This document shows, piece by piece, positions 36,255 to 43,378 of a stretch of 43,378 nt of DNA; within the stretch, counting starts at the first letter, position 1; each line of letters opens with the position of its first letter. This stretch comes from Magnetococcales bacterium. Its GTDB lineage: Bacteria > Pseudomonadota > Magnetococcia > Magnetococcales > JADFYX01. The notes under the pieces were generated by a model. That model saw nothing but the letters and a program-made list of their open reading frames with translations. It had not been told where the DNA came from and ran no database searches. The DNA is taken from positions 1 to 43,378 of the forward strand of contig JADFZU010000022.1 of assembly GCA_015232365.1 (NCBI GenBank), given 5' to 3'. Position numbers and translations under genes: made by a program.

Positions 36255-37292
36255 ATGGCCGCTTCCGAAGCACTTCTATTTAAAATTGAGGGGGTACAAC
36301 AGGCCGCTCAGGTAGCTGAACTGAGTGGAAAAACTTTTACTGTTGGCAAAATGTCAACCGCAGGGAAGACCGGGCTGGCCAACTGGATGTTTTTAGAACC
36401 AACCACCGCCTCTGCTGGAGCCAAAGGTTCTGTAGCTCTCAAAATTGAAGGAACCAAACAGATTGCACAGCTATCCGGCCTAACCGGCAAAACGGTAACG
36501 GTAGGTGCATCACCTGCTACTGTAGGTGGTACAGGCAAGTGGTTATTGCTTAACACTGGCAAAGGGGCTGCTGCGGTAGCCACCGGAACCGGGGCTGGAG
36601 CAGCAGCAAAGGCTAAAGCTGCATCAAACATGATTCTGGTTAAAGCAGAGACCGGCAGACAGGCTGTTGACGTTGCGGCAATGACTGGAAAATCATATAC
36701 AGTTATGAAAACGCCAATGCTGGCTGGAGCACAACAGACCAACAACTGGATGTTTTTAAAACCCGCATCTGGTATGGGTCCTGCTGGTGAAAAAATTGTT
36801 GCTATAAAAGTTCAAGGCGGCGTTGGCACTACAACGGTAAAATCATTGGCTGGCAAGAGTTTTACCATAAGCCAGGCTCCAATGGCTGCAGGACAAGCTA
36901 CCCCGCAATGGCTTGCCTTTAAACCGGCAACCGGGTTGGCTGCTAAAGGTGCTGCTGCTACCACTGCTGCCGTTAAAGGCAAAGCCGGGGTTGCTGCCGT
37001 TAAAGGTAATGCTGGGGTTGCTGCAGCAAAAGTAAAAACCGGAACAGCCATCATAAGCAAACCTGTTGTAGCAGCAAACACAGCCAAAGCTGCTGCTGGC
37101 GGAACCATCTGGAACGGAGGTGGTTTAAGCCTGGGCCTCGGCCTTGGACTCGGGGCATGGGGGCCACTACTTATTATTGGTGCTGCGGTTGCTGGCATTA
37201 GTACCTATAGCTACCTGAAAAACGTAGCAGAAGATGAGGCCGAAGAGGAGTCATCATCAAGCAGAATGAATGAACTACTTAAAGATATGTAA
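36255..37292 (+). CDS. mamD: MamD/Mms7-like magnetosome protein
   Basis: A 345-aa protein of the Mms6/MamD family, which sits in the magnetosome membrane and affects magnetite crystal size and shape. The N-terminal part has four repeats (starting near 7, 60, 126 and 181) of the form K(I/V)xG..Q...L(S/T)GK(T/S)(F/V/Y)TV...W(M/L)xLxP. An Ala/Gly/Lys-rich linker follows (about 225-285). Then comes the hallmark LSLGLGLGLGAWGPLLIIGAA (291-311), a TM helix, and an acidic tail EDEAEEESSSS (326-336) like the iron-binding end of Mms6. ATG 36255 is chosen over TTG 36243 because GGGGAC lies just before it. It stands alone between two terminators rather than in a mamGFDC operon. Family assignment is confident; orthology to MamD proper needs alignment. 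Confidence 0.86.
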   Translation: MAASEALLFKIEGVQQAAQVAELSGKTFTVGKMSTAGKTGLANWMFLEPTTASAGAKGSVALKIEGTKQIAQLSGLTGKTVTVGASPATVGGTGKWLLLNTGKGAAAVATGTGAGAAAKAKAASNMILVKAETGRQAVDVAAMTGKSYTVMKTPMLAGAQQTNNWMFLKPASGMGPAGEKIVAIKVQGGVGTTTVKSLAGKSFTISQAPMAAGQATPQWLAFKPATGLAAKGAAATTAAVKGKAGVAAVKGNAGVAAAKVKTGTAIISKPVVAANTAKAAAGGTIWNGGGLSLGLGLGLGAWGPLLIIGAAVAGISTYSYLKNVAEDEAEEESSSSRMNELLKDM

Positions 37293-37326
37293 GAATTTTT
37301 AAGCTGGTTTAGTAGTTTACCAAACA

Positions 37327-37364
37327 AAAAAACTCTCCAGAAGCATTTCTGGAGAGTTTTTTTT
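37327..37364 (+). terminator. Rho-independent terminator after mamD
   Basis: AACTCTCCAG pairs with CTGGAGAGTT around an 8-nt loop, with A-rich left flank and eight T on the right, 34 bp after the mamD stop. Confidence 0.94.
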
Positions 37365-37489
37365 CGATTTTGCTGTGAATTGCCAAGGGGTGTACGAACA
37401 GCTACCAAATATAGGTGTATGGCTGTAAAGTCGTACCTATAAAAACCTCCCAAGGTTTTAGTTTTGACTTTTCGAGAAACTACATAAAG

Positions 37490-38749
37490 ATGAAAACCCC
37501 AAACAAAAAATTCAAGAACTCCACACTCTGTACCCATTGCGGCTACTGCCTACCAGTCTGCCCAACGTATAAAACATTAAATGATGAGACACAATCCCCA
37601 AGGGGAAGGATCTCTATTATCCTAGCCCTATCAAAAGGGGAGATAAGCCCGGACGAAGCGTCATCAGTTCTATCAACATGTTTAGTCTGCCGGTCCTGCC
37701 ACTCCGCCTGCCCTGTTGGGGTCAGACCTGCAAAATTGGTACTTTCTGCCAGAATTCTAAGCCCTTTAAAAAGCTCGCTTACCGCCACCCTACTCCACAG
37801 CATCACCAACAACCACAGGCTCACCGCACTAGCGAGCCGCAGCATCCAGCTCTATCAAAACAGCGGGCTGCAAGGGTGGCTAAGACAAAAAAACGCTCTA
37901 TCCTTTTTTTCTCCACTACAGCGGCTTGAATCTTTGATACCGGCCCGGCGTAGCGAGCCAATTCCTGCATTTCCAACCAAACAGCCTGGAGATACCAACA
38001 CCTTAAAAGCGGCACTGCTATGCGGCTGCATGGCCAGACTTTTTCACCCTAGAACTGCACCATCTACCGCCAACCTGCTAAAACTTTTAAATATCGAAAT
38101 TACCGTTTTGGATGGATTTGGCTGTTGCGGCTCCCCATTCAGAGAGTCTGGCAACCGCAAACTTTTTATCAAACAGGCAAAAAAAACCCTGGATGCATAT
38201 ATAAAGATTCCTGAAGTCGATATGGTACTTTGTGATACTAGCGTCTGCATGGTAACGGTTAGAAGTTACGGACGCGTTCTGTCGGCTGACAAAAAATATG
38301 CGGCTACCGCCAAAAAGTTTTCTGAGAAAATTCAGCACCTGGAGGTGCTGCTAGCCAATAGATTGCCAGAGCTTACCCCTGAAGGATACCAACCTCCAGA
38401 CAACTCTATTACATTCCAAGACCACTGCCAAACCCAACACGGCCTTGGGACAAAAAAAGAGCCTCGCCAGCTACTTAAAACTATAGCTGGCCCACTCTCT
38501 GAACTGCCAAGAGCAGAGAACTGTTGTGGGGCTGGTGGTGATTATATGTTGCGTTACCAGGAATTGAGCTCTAAAATCAGATTAGATAAGTTGGCTGCAA
38601 TTGATGAAAGCGGAGCTAAAACAGTAGTTGGCTGCAACTCAGGATGCCTGTTAAACATTGAAGCTGGCCTTACAGAACGGCACTCAAAGGTAAAAACCAT
38701 GCACTTGAGTGAGATTCTTTGGCAGTCATTATCTAAAGTAGTTAAATAG
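37490..38749 (+). CDS. glcF: GlcF-like [4Fe-4S] subunit with CCG domains
   Basis: A 419-aa cytoplasmic iron-sulfur protein. Two ferredoxin-type sites lie at the N-terminus: CTHCGYCLPVCPTY and CLVCRSCHSACPVGV. Two cysteine-rich CCG domains follow, with GCCGSPFRESGN and ENCCGAGGDYML, plus FQDHCQTQHGLG and VGCNSGCLLNIEAGL. This is the layout of the glycolate oxidase iron-sulfur subunit GlcF and its relatives (lactate or glycerol-3-phosphate dehydrogenase subunits). No flavoprotein GlcD/GlcE gene is next to it, so the partner must be elsewhere and the exact substrate is open. ATG 37490 gives the family start; the longer frame from 37415 adds an unrelated leader. Confidence 0.87.
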   Translation: MKTPNKKFKNSTLCTHCGYCLPVCPTYKTLNDETQSPRGRISIILALSKGEISPDEASSVLSTCLVCRSCHSACPVGVRPAKLVLSARILSPLKSSLTATLLHSITNNHRLTALASRSIQLYQNSGLQGWLRQKNALSFFSPLQRLESLIPARRSEPIPAFPTKQPGDTNTLKAALLCGCMARLFHPRTAPSTANLLKLLNIEITVLDGFGCCGSPFRESGNRKLFIKQAKKTLDAYIKIPEVDMVLCDTSVCMVTVRSYGRVLSADKKYAATAKKFSEKIQHLEVLLANRLPELTPEGYQPPDNSITFQDHCQTQHGLGTKKEPRQLLKTIAGPLSELPRAENCCGAGGDYMLRYQELSSKIRLDKLAAIDESGAKTVVGCNSGCLLNIEAGLTERHSKVKTMHLSEILWQSLSKVVK

Positions 38750-38791
38750 CTGGTTTTTTTCTAGTTAAACTAAGCAATATAAGGAAACACA

Positions 38792-39835
38792 ATGAATAAG
38801 ACCAAATTTTTTGCCCTGTTTGCAGTTGCCCTAACCCTTGGCTTTGCAGCACTGACAGTCATCCCTGAAGATGCCGAAGCCAGACGCTTTGGCGGCGGAA
38901 GCTCATTTGGCTCCCGTGGTAGTCGAAGCTTTTCTACCCCAAGACAGGTACAACAAAGGTCTACTGTCAGACAGAGCAGTCCATCTGCTGCAAAAAATAT
39001 GAATACAGGCGGTAGAAGCCGGTCTGGTTTAGGTGCTGGCTTGATGGGCGGAATTGGCGGAATGCTTCTCGGTGGAATGATCGGCTCTATGCTGTTTGGT
39101 GGTGGCGGAGCTGGCGGAATGGGTGCTGGCGGCGGTATCGGCTTTTTGGAAATCATCCTGATTGGTGGAGCTATCTGGTTTTTTATGCGTTGGTACAAAA
39201 GCAGAAAATCACAAACCAGCCCAGCCCAGGCGGGCCAAATGGGCCAAATGGGTGGATTGTCACAAAATAGCCCAATGGAGTTCTCCTCTATCGGCGATCA
39301 ACAGGGGCTTCCTGACCGTTTTGAGAGCGGAGAAGGCCACACGACACAACAGTCTGTAGATGAAGTAACTCAAGGACTGGACTACATAAGCCAGATGGAC
39401 CCAAGCTTTCAGGAAGCTCAGTTCCTTGATGGGGCAAAAATGGCCTACAAACAGATTCAAGGGGCTTGGAGTGATTGGAGTGTTGACCGTCTACACCCAC
39501 TCCTTACCGAGCGGATGAGGGGCATGGTTGAGACCCAAGCCAGTGAGAGAAAAGAGGCTGGAATTCGTGATATTATTGAAAAAATCGACTTTAAAACTGT
39601 GGAGATATCTGAAGCATGGCAGGAGTCAGGCGAAAACTGGATTACAGTCCGTTTTTTAGTGGAAATGCTCGAATACTCAACTGATGTAGAGGGCAAACTA
39701 TTGGAAGGCTCCACTGACAAAACAATAGAGGTTGAGGAGTATTGGACATTTACCCGTCCAGTGAGTGCACAAGATCCTAATTGGTTCTTGGCTGCCGTAC
39801 AGCAGACCGATGAAGTGGCACGAAGCACTCTGTAA
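38792..39835 (+). CDS. Tim44-domain membrane protein
   Basis: A 347-aa protein. Signal-like hydrophobic start (KFFALFAVALTLGFAAL), then a Gly/Ser/Arg-rich stretch (RRFGGGSSFGSRGSRS), a Gly-rich hydrophobic region and TM (about 75-130, ending in FLEIILIGGAIWFFMRWY), a polar linker, and a C-terminal Tim44-like lipid-binding domain (about 195-345: FLDGAKMAYKQIQGAWSDWSVDRLHPLLTERM and EVEEYWTFTRP). Bacterial members of this family are common but poorly characterised. AAGGAAAC precedes the ATG. Its TAA overlaps the ATG of mltA (TAATG), so they are coupled. Confidence 0.88.
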   Translation: MNKTKFFALFAVALTLGFAALTVIPEDAEARRFGGGSSFGSRGSRSFSTPRQVQQRSTVRQSSPSAAKNMNTGGRSRSGLGAGLMGGIGGMLLGGMIGSMLFGGGGAGGMGAGGGIGFLEIILIGGAIWFFMRWYKSRKSQTSPAQAGQMGQMGGLSQNSPMEFSSIGDQQGLPDRFESGEGHTTQQSVDEVTQGLDYISQMDPSFQEAQFLDGAKMAYKQIQGAWSDWSVDRLHPLLTERMRGMVETQASERKEAGIRDIIEKIDFKTVEISEAWQESGENWITVRFLVEMLEYSTDVEGKLLEGSTDKTIEVEEYWTFTRPVSAQDPNWFLAAVQQTDEVARSTL

Positions 39836-41082
39836 TGAACTGTTTATACAGCCAGCAAAAAACCAGATCTCTATTGACAAGAGGACTCATAGTTCTGTTA
39901 CTGGCTATTGCTGGCTGTAAAACTACGGCAACAACATCCACCAATACTACCTACACAAAAGCTGACTCTTTAATACCTATTCCATGGAGCGAAGCTCCAG
40001 AGGCTCTTAAGCAAGAGCACTCACTAAACGATTGGGCCGATGCCATTGAGGCAAGCATTGGATACTATGCCCGGAAAAAACCGACAGCTGAAGTAAACTT
40101 TGGAACCTACAAGGTGTCAGCTATAGATATGACAAGATCACTAAGAAAACTGGCCAATTTAGCTAGGTCTGACGACAACAAGGCACTACAAGTTTTTCTT
40201 CAGGAAAACTTCAAACTATTCCGCTCAGTAGGTAGCAATAACCAAGGCAATGTACTGGTTACCGCCTACTATGAACCACTCCTGCAAGGCTCCCTACAGC
40301 GGAGCAAACGCTATAAATACCCCCTTTACAAACGCCCAAAAGATATTTTTGATATCAGCCTCTCCCCTTGGCTGCCAGAAATGAAAAAAAAGATTACAGC
40401 TCGATTCGATGGAAAAAAGTTGACTCCATATTATGACCGGGAAGAGATTGATATAGAAAAAAATCTGGACAAAAAAAACTTGGAGTTGGTATGGGTAGAT
40501 GATCTGGTTGATGTTTTCTTTCTCCAGATTCAAGGCTCAGGGCGAGTGCAGTTGGAAGAAGGCGGGGTTATAAGGGTAGGTTATAATGGAGCCAATGGTC
40601 ACCCCTACCGCTCTATCGGCAAGATACTAATTGAGGAGGGAGCCATTAGCAGAGAGGATATGAGCCTGCCAGCTATAAGGAACTGGCTAGATAAGAATCC
40701 ATCGCAACAGAGCCGGCTGCTTAACGCCAACCCGTCATATGTATTCTTCAGAAAATTAAAAGGTGGCCCATACGGCAATATTTCAGTTGCCTTGACTCCA
40801 GAACGCTCCATAGCAACCGATTACCGGATTTTTCCAAAAGGTGCTCCAGGGGTGCTGGTAACAACTATTCCAAACTTCTCTAAAAACAGCAGCACCGAAG
40901 TTACCTGGCAAAACAACACCCGCTTTATTGTCAACCAAGATACTGGCGGTGCTATTCGAGGACCAGGAAGAGTCGATCTTTTCCTAGGCTTTGGCGAGAT
41001 TGCCGAAAAAACAGCAGGCATAATGAAACAGTCAGGGTCCGCCCTCTACTTTATAGCTCCTACAGAGACAGCTAACAACTAA
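39835..41082 (+). CDS. mltA: Membrane-bound lytic murein transglycosylase A
   Basis: A 415-aa lipoprotein: signal GLIVLLLAIAGC, with lipidated Cys near residue 28. The MltA domain (about 140-300) shows VTAYYEPLLQGS, YPLYKRP, YYDREEID and FFLQIQGSGRVQLEEG, and the C-terminal 3D domain (about 310-410) shows VNQDTGGAIRGPGRVDLFLGFG with the conserved Asp residues. It cleaves glycan strands of peptidoglycan at the outer membrane. The start codon overlaps the stop of the Tim44-domain gene. Second lytic transglycosylase of the window beside mltF. Ends convergent to the tetR gene. Confidence 0.94.
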   Translation: MNCLYSQQKTRSLLTRGLIVLLLAIAGCKTTATTSTNTTYTKADSLIPIPWSEAPEALKQEHSLNDWADAIEASIGYYARKKPTAEVNFGTYKVSAIDMTRSLRKLANLARSDDNKALQVFLQENFKLFRSVGSNNQGNVLVTAYYEPLLQGSLQRSKRYKYPLYKRPKDIFDISLSPWLPEMKKKITARFDGKKLTPYYDREEIDIEKNLDKKNLELVWVDDLVDVFFLQIQGSGRVQLEEGGVIRVGYNGANGHPYRSIGKILIEEGAISREDMSLPAIRNWLDKNPSQQSRLLNANPSYVFFRKLKGGPYGNISVALTPERSIATDYRIFPKGAPGVLVTTIPNFSKNSSTEVTWQNNTRFIVNQDTGGAIRGPGRVDLFLGFGEIAEKTAGIMKQSGSALYFIAPTETANN

Positions 41083-41156
41083 ACTGTATATAAGCAGCAG
41101 TTAAAAACACGTTTCAAATCAAAGTTTTCAATTAATACTTTGCAGATGTGAGTTAT

Positions 41157-41762
41157 CTAACCGTCGTTTTCCGGCTGAAGAGCAATACCATGTTGGATTA
41201 GTTCAGTGATATGTTTAGCAACCTGTTCAGGCTCATCCTGCTCTGGTGAATACCCCTTGATCAACTTACGTAGGGGAGACATTTCAAAATGATACATAAC
41301 CAAACCGATTATAGAGACAAATAGCAGGTGGGGATTCAGGCCATTTGCCGATTGTCGTATGAAAACTTCTACATCGTTAAACATAGGCTGGAAAACATGC
41401 TCAACCAATAATTTCATTCTAATGGGATCGGCATCCGCCATCTCTCGCTGCAGCAGTGAGCGGAGAATTACATTGTCACCAAACGATTCGATCCAAAAAA
41501 GAATAAATCGTGAAAGACGCTCTTTTGCCGACCCTGTCTCAGCCAATGAAGTTGACAAATTTTCCACCTTCTGGGCAAAAGCATACTCCAACGCTTTCAG
41601 GTGTAACTGCTCTTTGTTGGGAAAATGGTTGTAGAGAGCAGCAGCGGTAATTCCTACGGCACTGGCTATATCACGCATGGCCACACCCTTGTAACCATAA
41701 GCGGCAAACAGAGGCAGGGCTGCTTCGAGTATCTTAATATAGGTTTTTGATTGTCTAGGCAT
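41157..41762 (-). CDS. TetR-family transcriptional regulator
   Basis: A 201-aa regulator. The N-terminal HTH (about 8-60) reads ILEAALPLFAAYGYKGVAMRDIASAVGITAAALYNHFPNKEQL, a textbook TetR domain. The C-terminal part is a TetR_C-like helical domain (LSRFILFWIESFGDN, LLQREMADADPIRMKLL) of the kind found in CerR/YbiH-type regulators. Ligand unknown. It is convergent with mltA, and no divergent target gene is adjacent; the response regulator upstream is on the same strand, with a 106-bp gap. Start ATG 41762. Confidence 0.93.
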   Translation of the reverse strand: MPRQSKTYIKILEAALPLFAAYGYKGVAMRDIASAVGITAAALYNHFPNKEQLHLKALEYAFAQKVENLSTSLAETGSAKERLSRFILFWIESFGDNVILRSLLQREMADADPIRMKLLVEHVFQPMFNDVEVFIRQSANGLNPHLLFVSIIGLVMYHFEMSPLRKLIKGYSPEQDEPEQVAKHITELIQHGIALQPENDG

Positions 41763-41868
41763 TTATACTTATCACCAACTTAGGCATCCTCTTCTCTCAT
41801 TTATACTGCATACCTCATATCAAAAAGTATGAGATATTTACATTAGGGAGTTATTGTTCAAAAAAGCA

Positions 41869-42264
41869 TCATACCAAACCATAATTTTTCAACTTATCCA
41901 GCAGTGCCTGTTTGGTGACAGGCTTGGTAAGGTAAGCGCTACAGCCACCTCCCTCAAAAGAGTCTACAACAGACTGCAGAGAGTTCAATGCGGTTATCAT
42001 GATGACGACCGATTCATCTTGAGCTGCAACCCCGTTCTTTTTCTCCAAGCTGCGAATTTCGGTAAGAGCCTCTTGCCCGCTCATCTCTGGCATTAAAATA
42101 TCCAAGCAGATAAGATCAAAGCGCTTATTCTGTTCAAACAAACTTTTAACAGCAGCAATAGCTTCAACACCATTTTCAACTATCTGACAATCACCAAGAG
42201 GCGACAAGATCTCTTCAAGCAGAAGTCTGCTACTATACTCATCATCAGCAATTAGAATATTCAT
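41869..42264 (-). CDS. Single-domain response regulator (CheY-like receiver)
   Basis: A 131-aa stand-alone receiver. The acidic pocket is ADDE (residues 6-9), the phospho-acceptor is Asp55 in LICLDILMPEMSG, the switch Thr is in VIMITALNS and the conserved Lys is in YLTKPV. There is no output domain, so it acts by protein contact as CheY-type or relay proteins do. No kinase is adjacent; the only histidine kinase in the window is at 2111-4078. ATG 42264. Confidence 0.94.
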   Translation of the reverse strand: MNILIADDEYSSRLLLEEILSPLGDCQIVENGVEAIAAVKSLFEQNKRFDLICLDILMPEMSGQEALTEIRSLEKKNGVAAQDESVVIMITALNSLQSVVDSFEGGGCSAYLTKPVTKQALLDKLKNYGLV

Positions 42265-43053
42265 CCGAAATTGATCCTTCTGGCGTTACGGGTTACCCTC
42301 TCTATCAGAGATAATTAGCATTTATTATCAACAGATCAAGCAAAACAACTCTCTGATGGATATATATAGTTCAATATTCTACCAACGTGATAGTAGATAA
42401 AATCGCAAACCATTACAATAAGAGAATTTAATATGATGGATTTTGACGATATATTTATCTTGGCAATAGTATGTACTTTAAATCACAAATAAATGTAACT
42501 ACGATATCGCCACAAGCATTTACTCGCAAATAAGTGCTCCAGCATGCATATGAATACAGTATATACAGACAACCAAAACAAGTATGAATACAGCCAAAAA
42601 TTTTATATCGCAGAAAAAACAGTGTCAATGTTAGCAAGCGATAACTTATAATAAGTTATTCACCAAAAAAAACCAACTTATTTTTGCAACTTCCATTTGC
42701 ATAAAAGAACAAGTATCGGATACAGGATCAAAAGTTTAGGATTAGAAAGCAACACCACTATTTAAAACACGTAAAATGAGATGACAGGCAAAAAATATAC
42801 AGATCAGTTTTTTCTATATAAACACTATAGCAGAAGATAGGAATGAGTTGAATATTATGCAAACGCCTGATCATATAGAAAGATTTAGCAAAAAAGTGAA
42901 AAAACTTCCAACACTCGCATTAATTTTTCATAGAATCTCTTGCAGAACAAAAAAGTTTCTGGCATATTCCTTTTTCCCTAGCCTCAACGCTGATCAATAT
43001 ACTGCGTGGAGGCAACGGATAAAAACAGGTTATTTAAAAACTAGAACACCCAA
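42265..43053. other. AT-rich 789-bp stretch without a convincing gene
   Basis: Only short or weak frames occur here. The longest (ATG 42857 to 43063) runs into the tRNA and has no good ribosome-binding site. A 19-nt perfect palindrome (42641-42659) is the only clear structure. I see no protein signature. Confidence 0.6.
42641..42659. repeat. 19-nt perfect palindrome
   Basis: ATAACTTAT-A-ATAAGTTAT: two 9-bp arms around a single A. This is a plausible dimeric regulator site or a cruciform, but no gene with a clear start lies close by. Confidence 0.6.
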
Positions 43054-43129
43054 GCCGGCGTAGCTCAATTGGTAGAGCAACGGATTTGTAATCCGTAGGT
43101 CACGAGTTCGACTCTTGTCGCCGGCACCA
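43054..43129 (+). tRNA. tRNA-Thr (anticodon TGT)
   Basis: A 76-nt tRNA. The acceptor stem GCCGGCG pairs with CGCCGGC, followed by discriminator A and an encoded CCA. The D arm includes TAGCTCAATTGGTAGAGCA. The anticodon stem-loop is CGGATTTGTAATCCG with TGT at the centre. The T arm is ACGAG-TTCGACT-CTTGT. All four arms fold. Confidence 0.96.
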
Positions 43130-43138
43130 TATTTTTCA

Positions 43139-43211
43139 ACTAGTTTCGGTAGTTACGAACTAGTCACAAACCGACTCTCCGGGTAATCTCCGGAAGATTC
43201 GCGCGAGAGTC
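43139..43211. repeat. Hairpins downstream of tRNA-Thr
   Basis: An inverted repeat ACTAGTT/AACTAGT (43139-43164) is followed by GACTCTC...GAGAGTC (43173-43211), which encloses a TCCGG/CCGGA pair partly overlapping its left arm. These could be RNA-processing structures or the relic of an integration site at the tRNA 3' end. No integrase gene is in view. Confidence 0.4.
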
Positions 43212-43260
43212 CTGAATTTTTGAGGTTCGATATCAGACTTTTGCGGTGGAAAATTTTAAA

Positions 43261-43294
43261 AAGCCATCCTGCTTCATTGTGGGATGGCTTTTTT
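43261..43294 (+). terminator. Rho-independent terminator after tRNA-Thr
   Basis: AAGCCATCC pairs with GGATGGCTT around a 12-nt loop and is followed by a run of six T. It probably ends the tRNA-Thr transcript 132 bp after the gene. Confidence 0.88.
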
Positions 43295-43306
43295 CATTTA
43301 TACGGT

Positions 43307-43378
43307 ATGGAAAATCTCAAAATTGGTGCATTGTCGGAATCATCCGTTGCCCAAAAGCGCTTTTTATGCTCCAAGGAA
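43307..43378 (+). CDS. Possible start of a gene, cut by window edge
   Basis: An ATG at 43307 opens 24 codons (MENLKIGALSESS...) that stay open to the window edge. There is no clear ribosome-binding site and the peptide is too short to identify. It may be a real gene beginning after the tRNA terminator, or chance. Confidence 0.22.
   Translation, partial: MENLKIGALSESSVAQKRFLCSKE

Noticed and set aside
42641-42659. Resemblance of the palindrome arms to a loxP arm (ATAACTT...)
   Set aside because: Only the first seven bases agree and the spacer is a single base; no recombinase site can be inferred.
42848-43063. 71-aa plus-strand frame near the tRNA
   Set aside because: It runs into the tRNA-Thr gene, lacks a good ribosome-binding site and has no recognisable motif.

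Overview
This window most likely comes from a magnetotactic member of the Pseudomonadota. Two genes point there: a clear mamK (27927-28967, magnetosome actin) and a MamD/Mms7-like gene (36255-37292) with the LG-repeat C-terminus of the Mms6/MamD family. The rest is a proteobacterial core set: ffh, YceF-type maf, a large fused purL, purC, glnK-amtB, mltA, mltF and amrS. Intergenic DNA is AT-rich. I cannot fix the class; Magnetococcia or another magnetotactic lineage would fit, but that is inference.

Layout. 1-6472 (minus): ffh (cut by the window edge), a two-domain rhodanese, and a tight operon DUF3426 protein - maf - PstS-like binding protein - sensor histidine kinase. 6541-12087 (minus): purL, purC and a YmdB-like phosphodiesterase. 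12232-13923 (minus): amtB and glnK behind a good sigma-54 promoter, closed by a strong terminator. 14262-21137 (plus): a three-gene operon for a ZorA/MotA-like membrane protein with a very long repetitive tail (1714 aa), an HDOD protein and a ZorB/MotB-OmpA-like partner, followed by a small cytochrome c (21219). 22009: an orphan 83-aa protein with its own sigma-54 promoter. 22440-24620: a divergent DUF2249-hemerythrin gene and a polytopic oxidase-like membrane protein around an FNR/Dnr-like operator. 24692-27161 (minus): mltF and amrS. 27349: a ferritin-like diiron protein converging on mamK.

27927-34855 (minus) is the most interesting block: a second ZorA/MotA-like protein (1244 aa, with 90-bp tandem repeats), a second MotB/OmpA-like partner, an unrecognised 303-aa low-complexity protein with Gly-rich hydrophobic segments, then mamK. 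Diverging from it are a Sel1-repeat protein behind a sigma-54 promoter and the MamD-like gene. The sequence therefore suggests an envelope-anchored, possibly ion-driven two-protein complex genetically tied to the magnetosome cytoskeleton, plus a paralogous complex tied to an HDOD regulator. Neither pair has the helicase, nuclease or other partner genes of Zorya phage defence next to it.

37490-42264: a GlcF-like iron-sulfur protein, a Tim44-domain protein, mltA, a TetR regulator and a single-domain response regulator. 42265-43053 is an AT-rich stretch with no convincing gene. A tRNA-Thr(TGT) and a terminator close the window.
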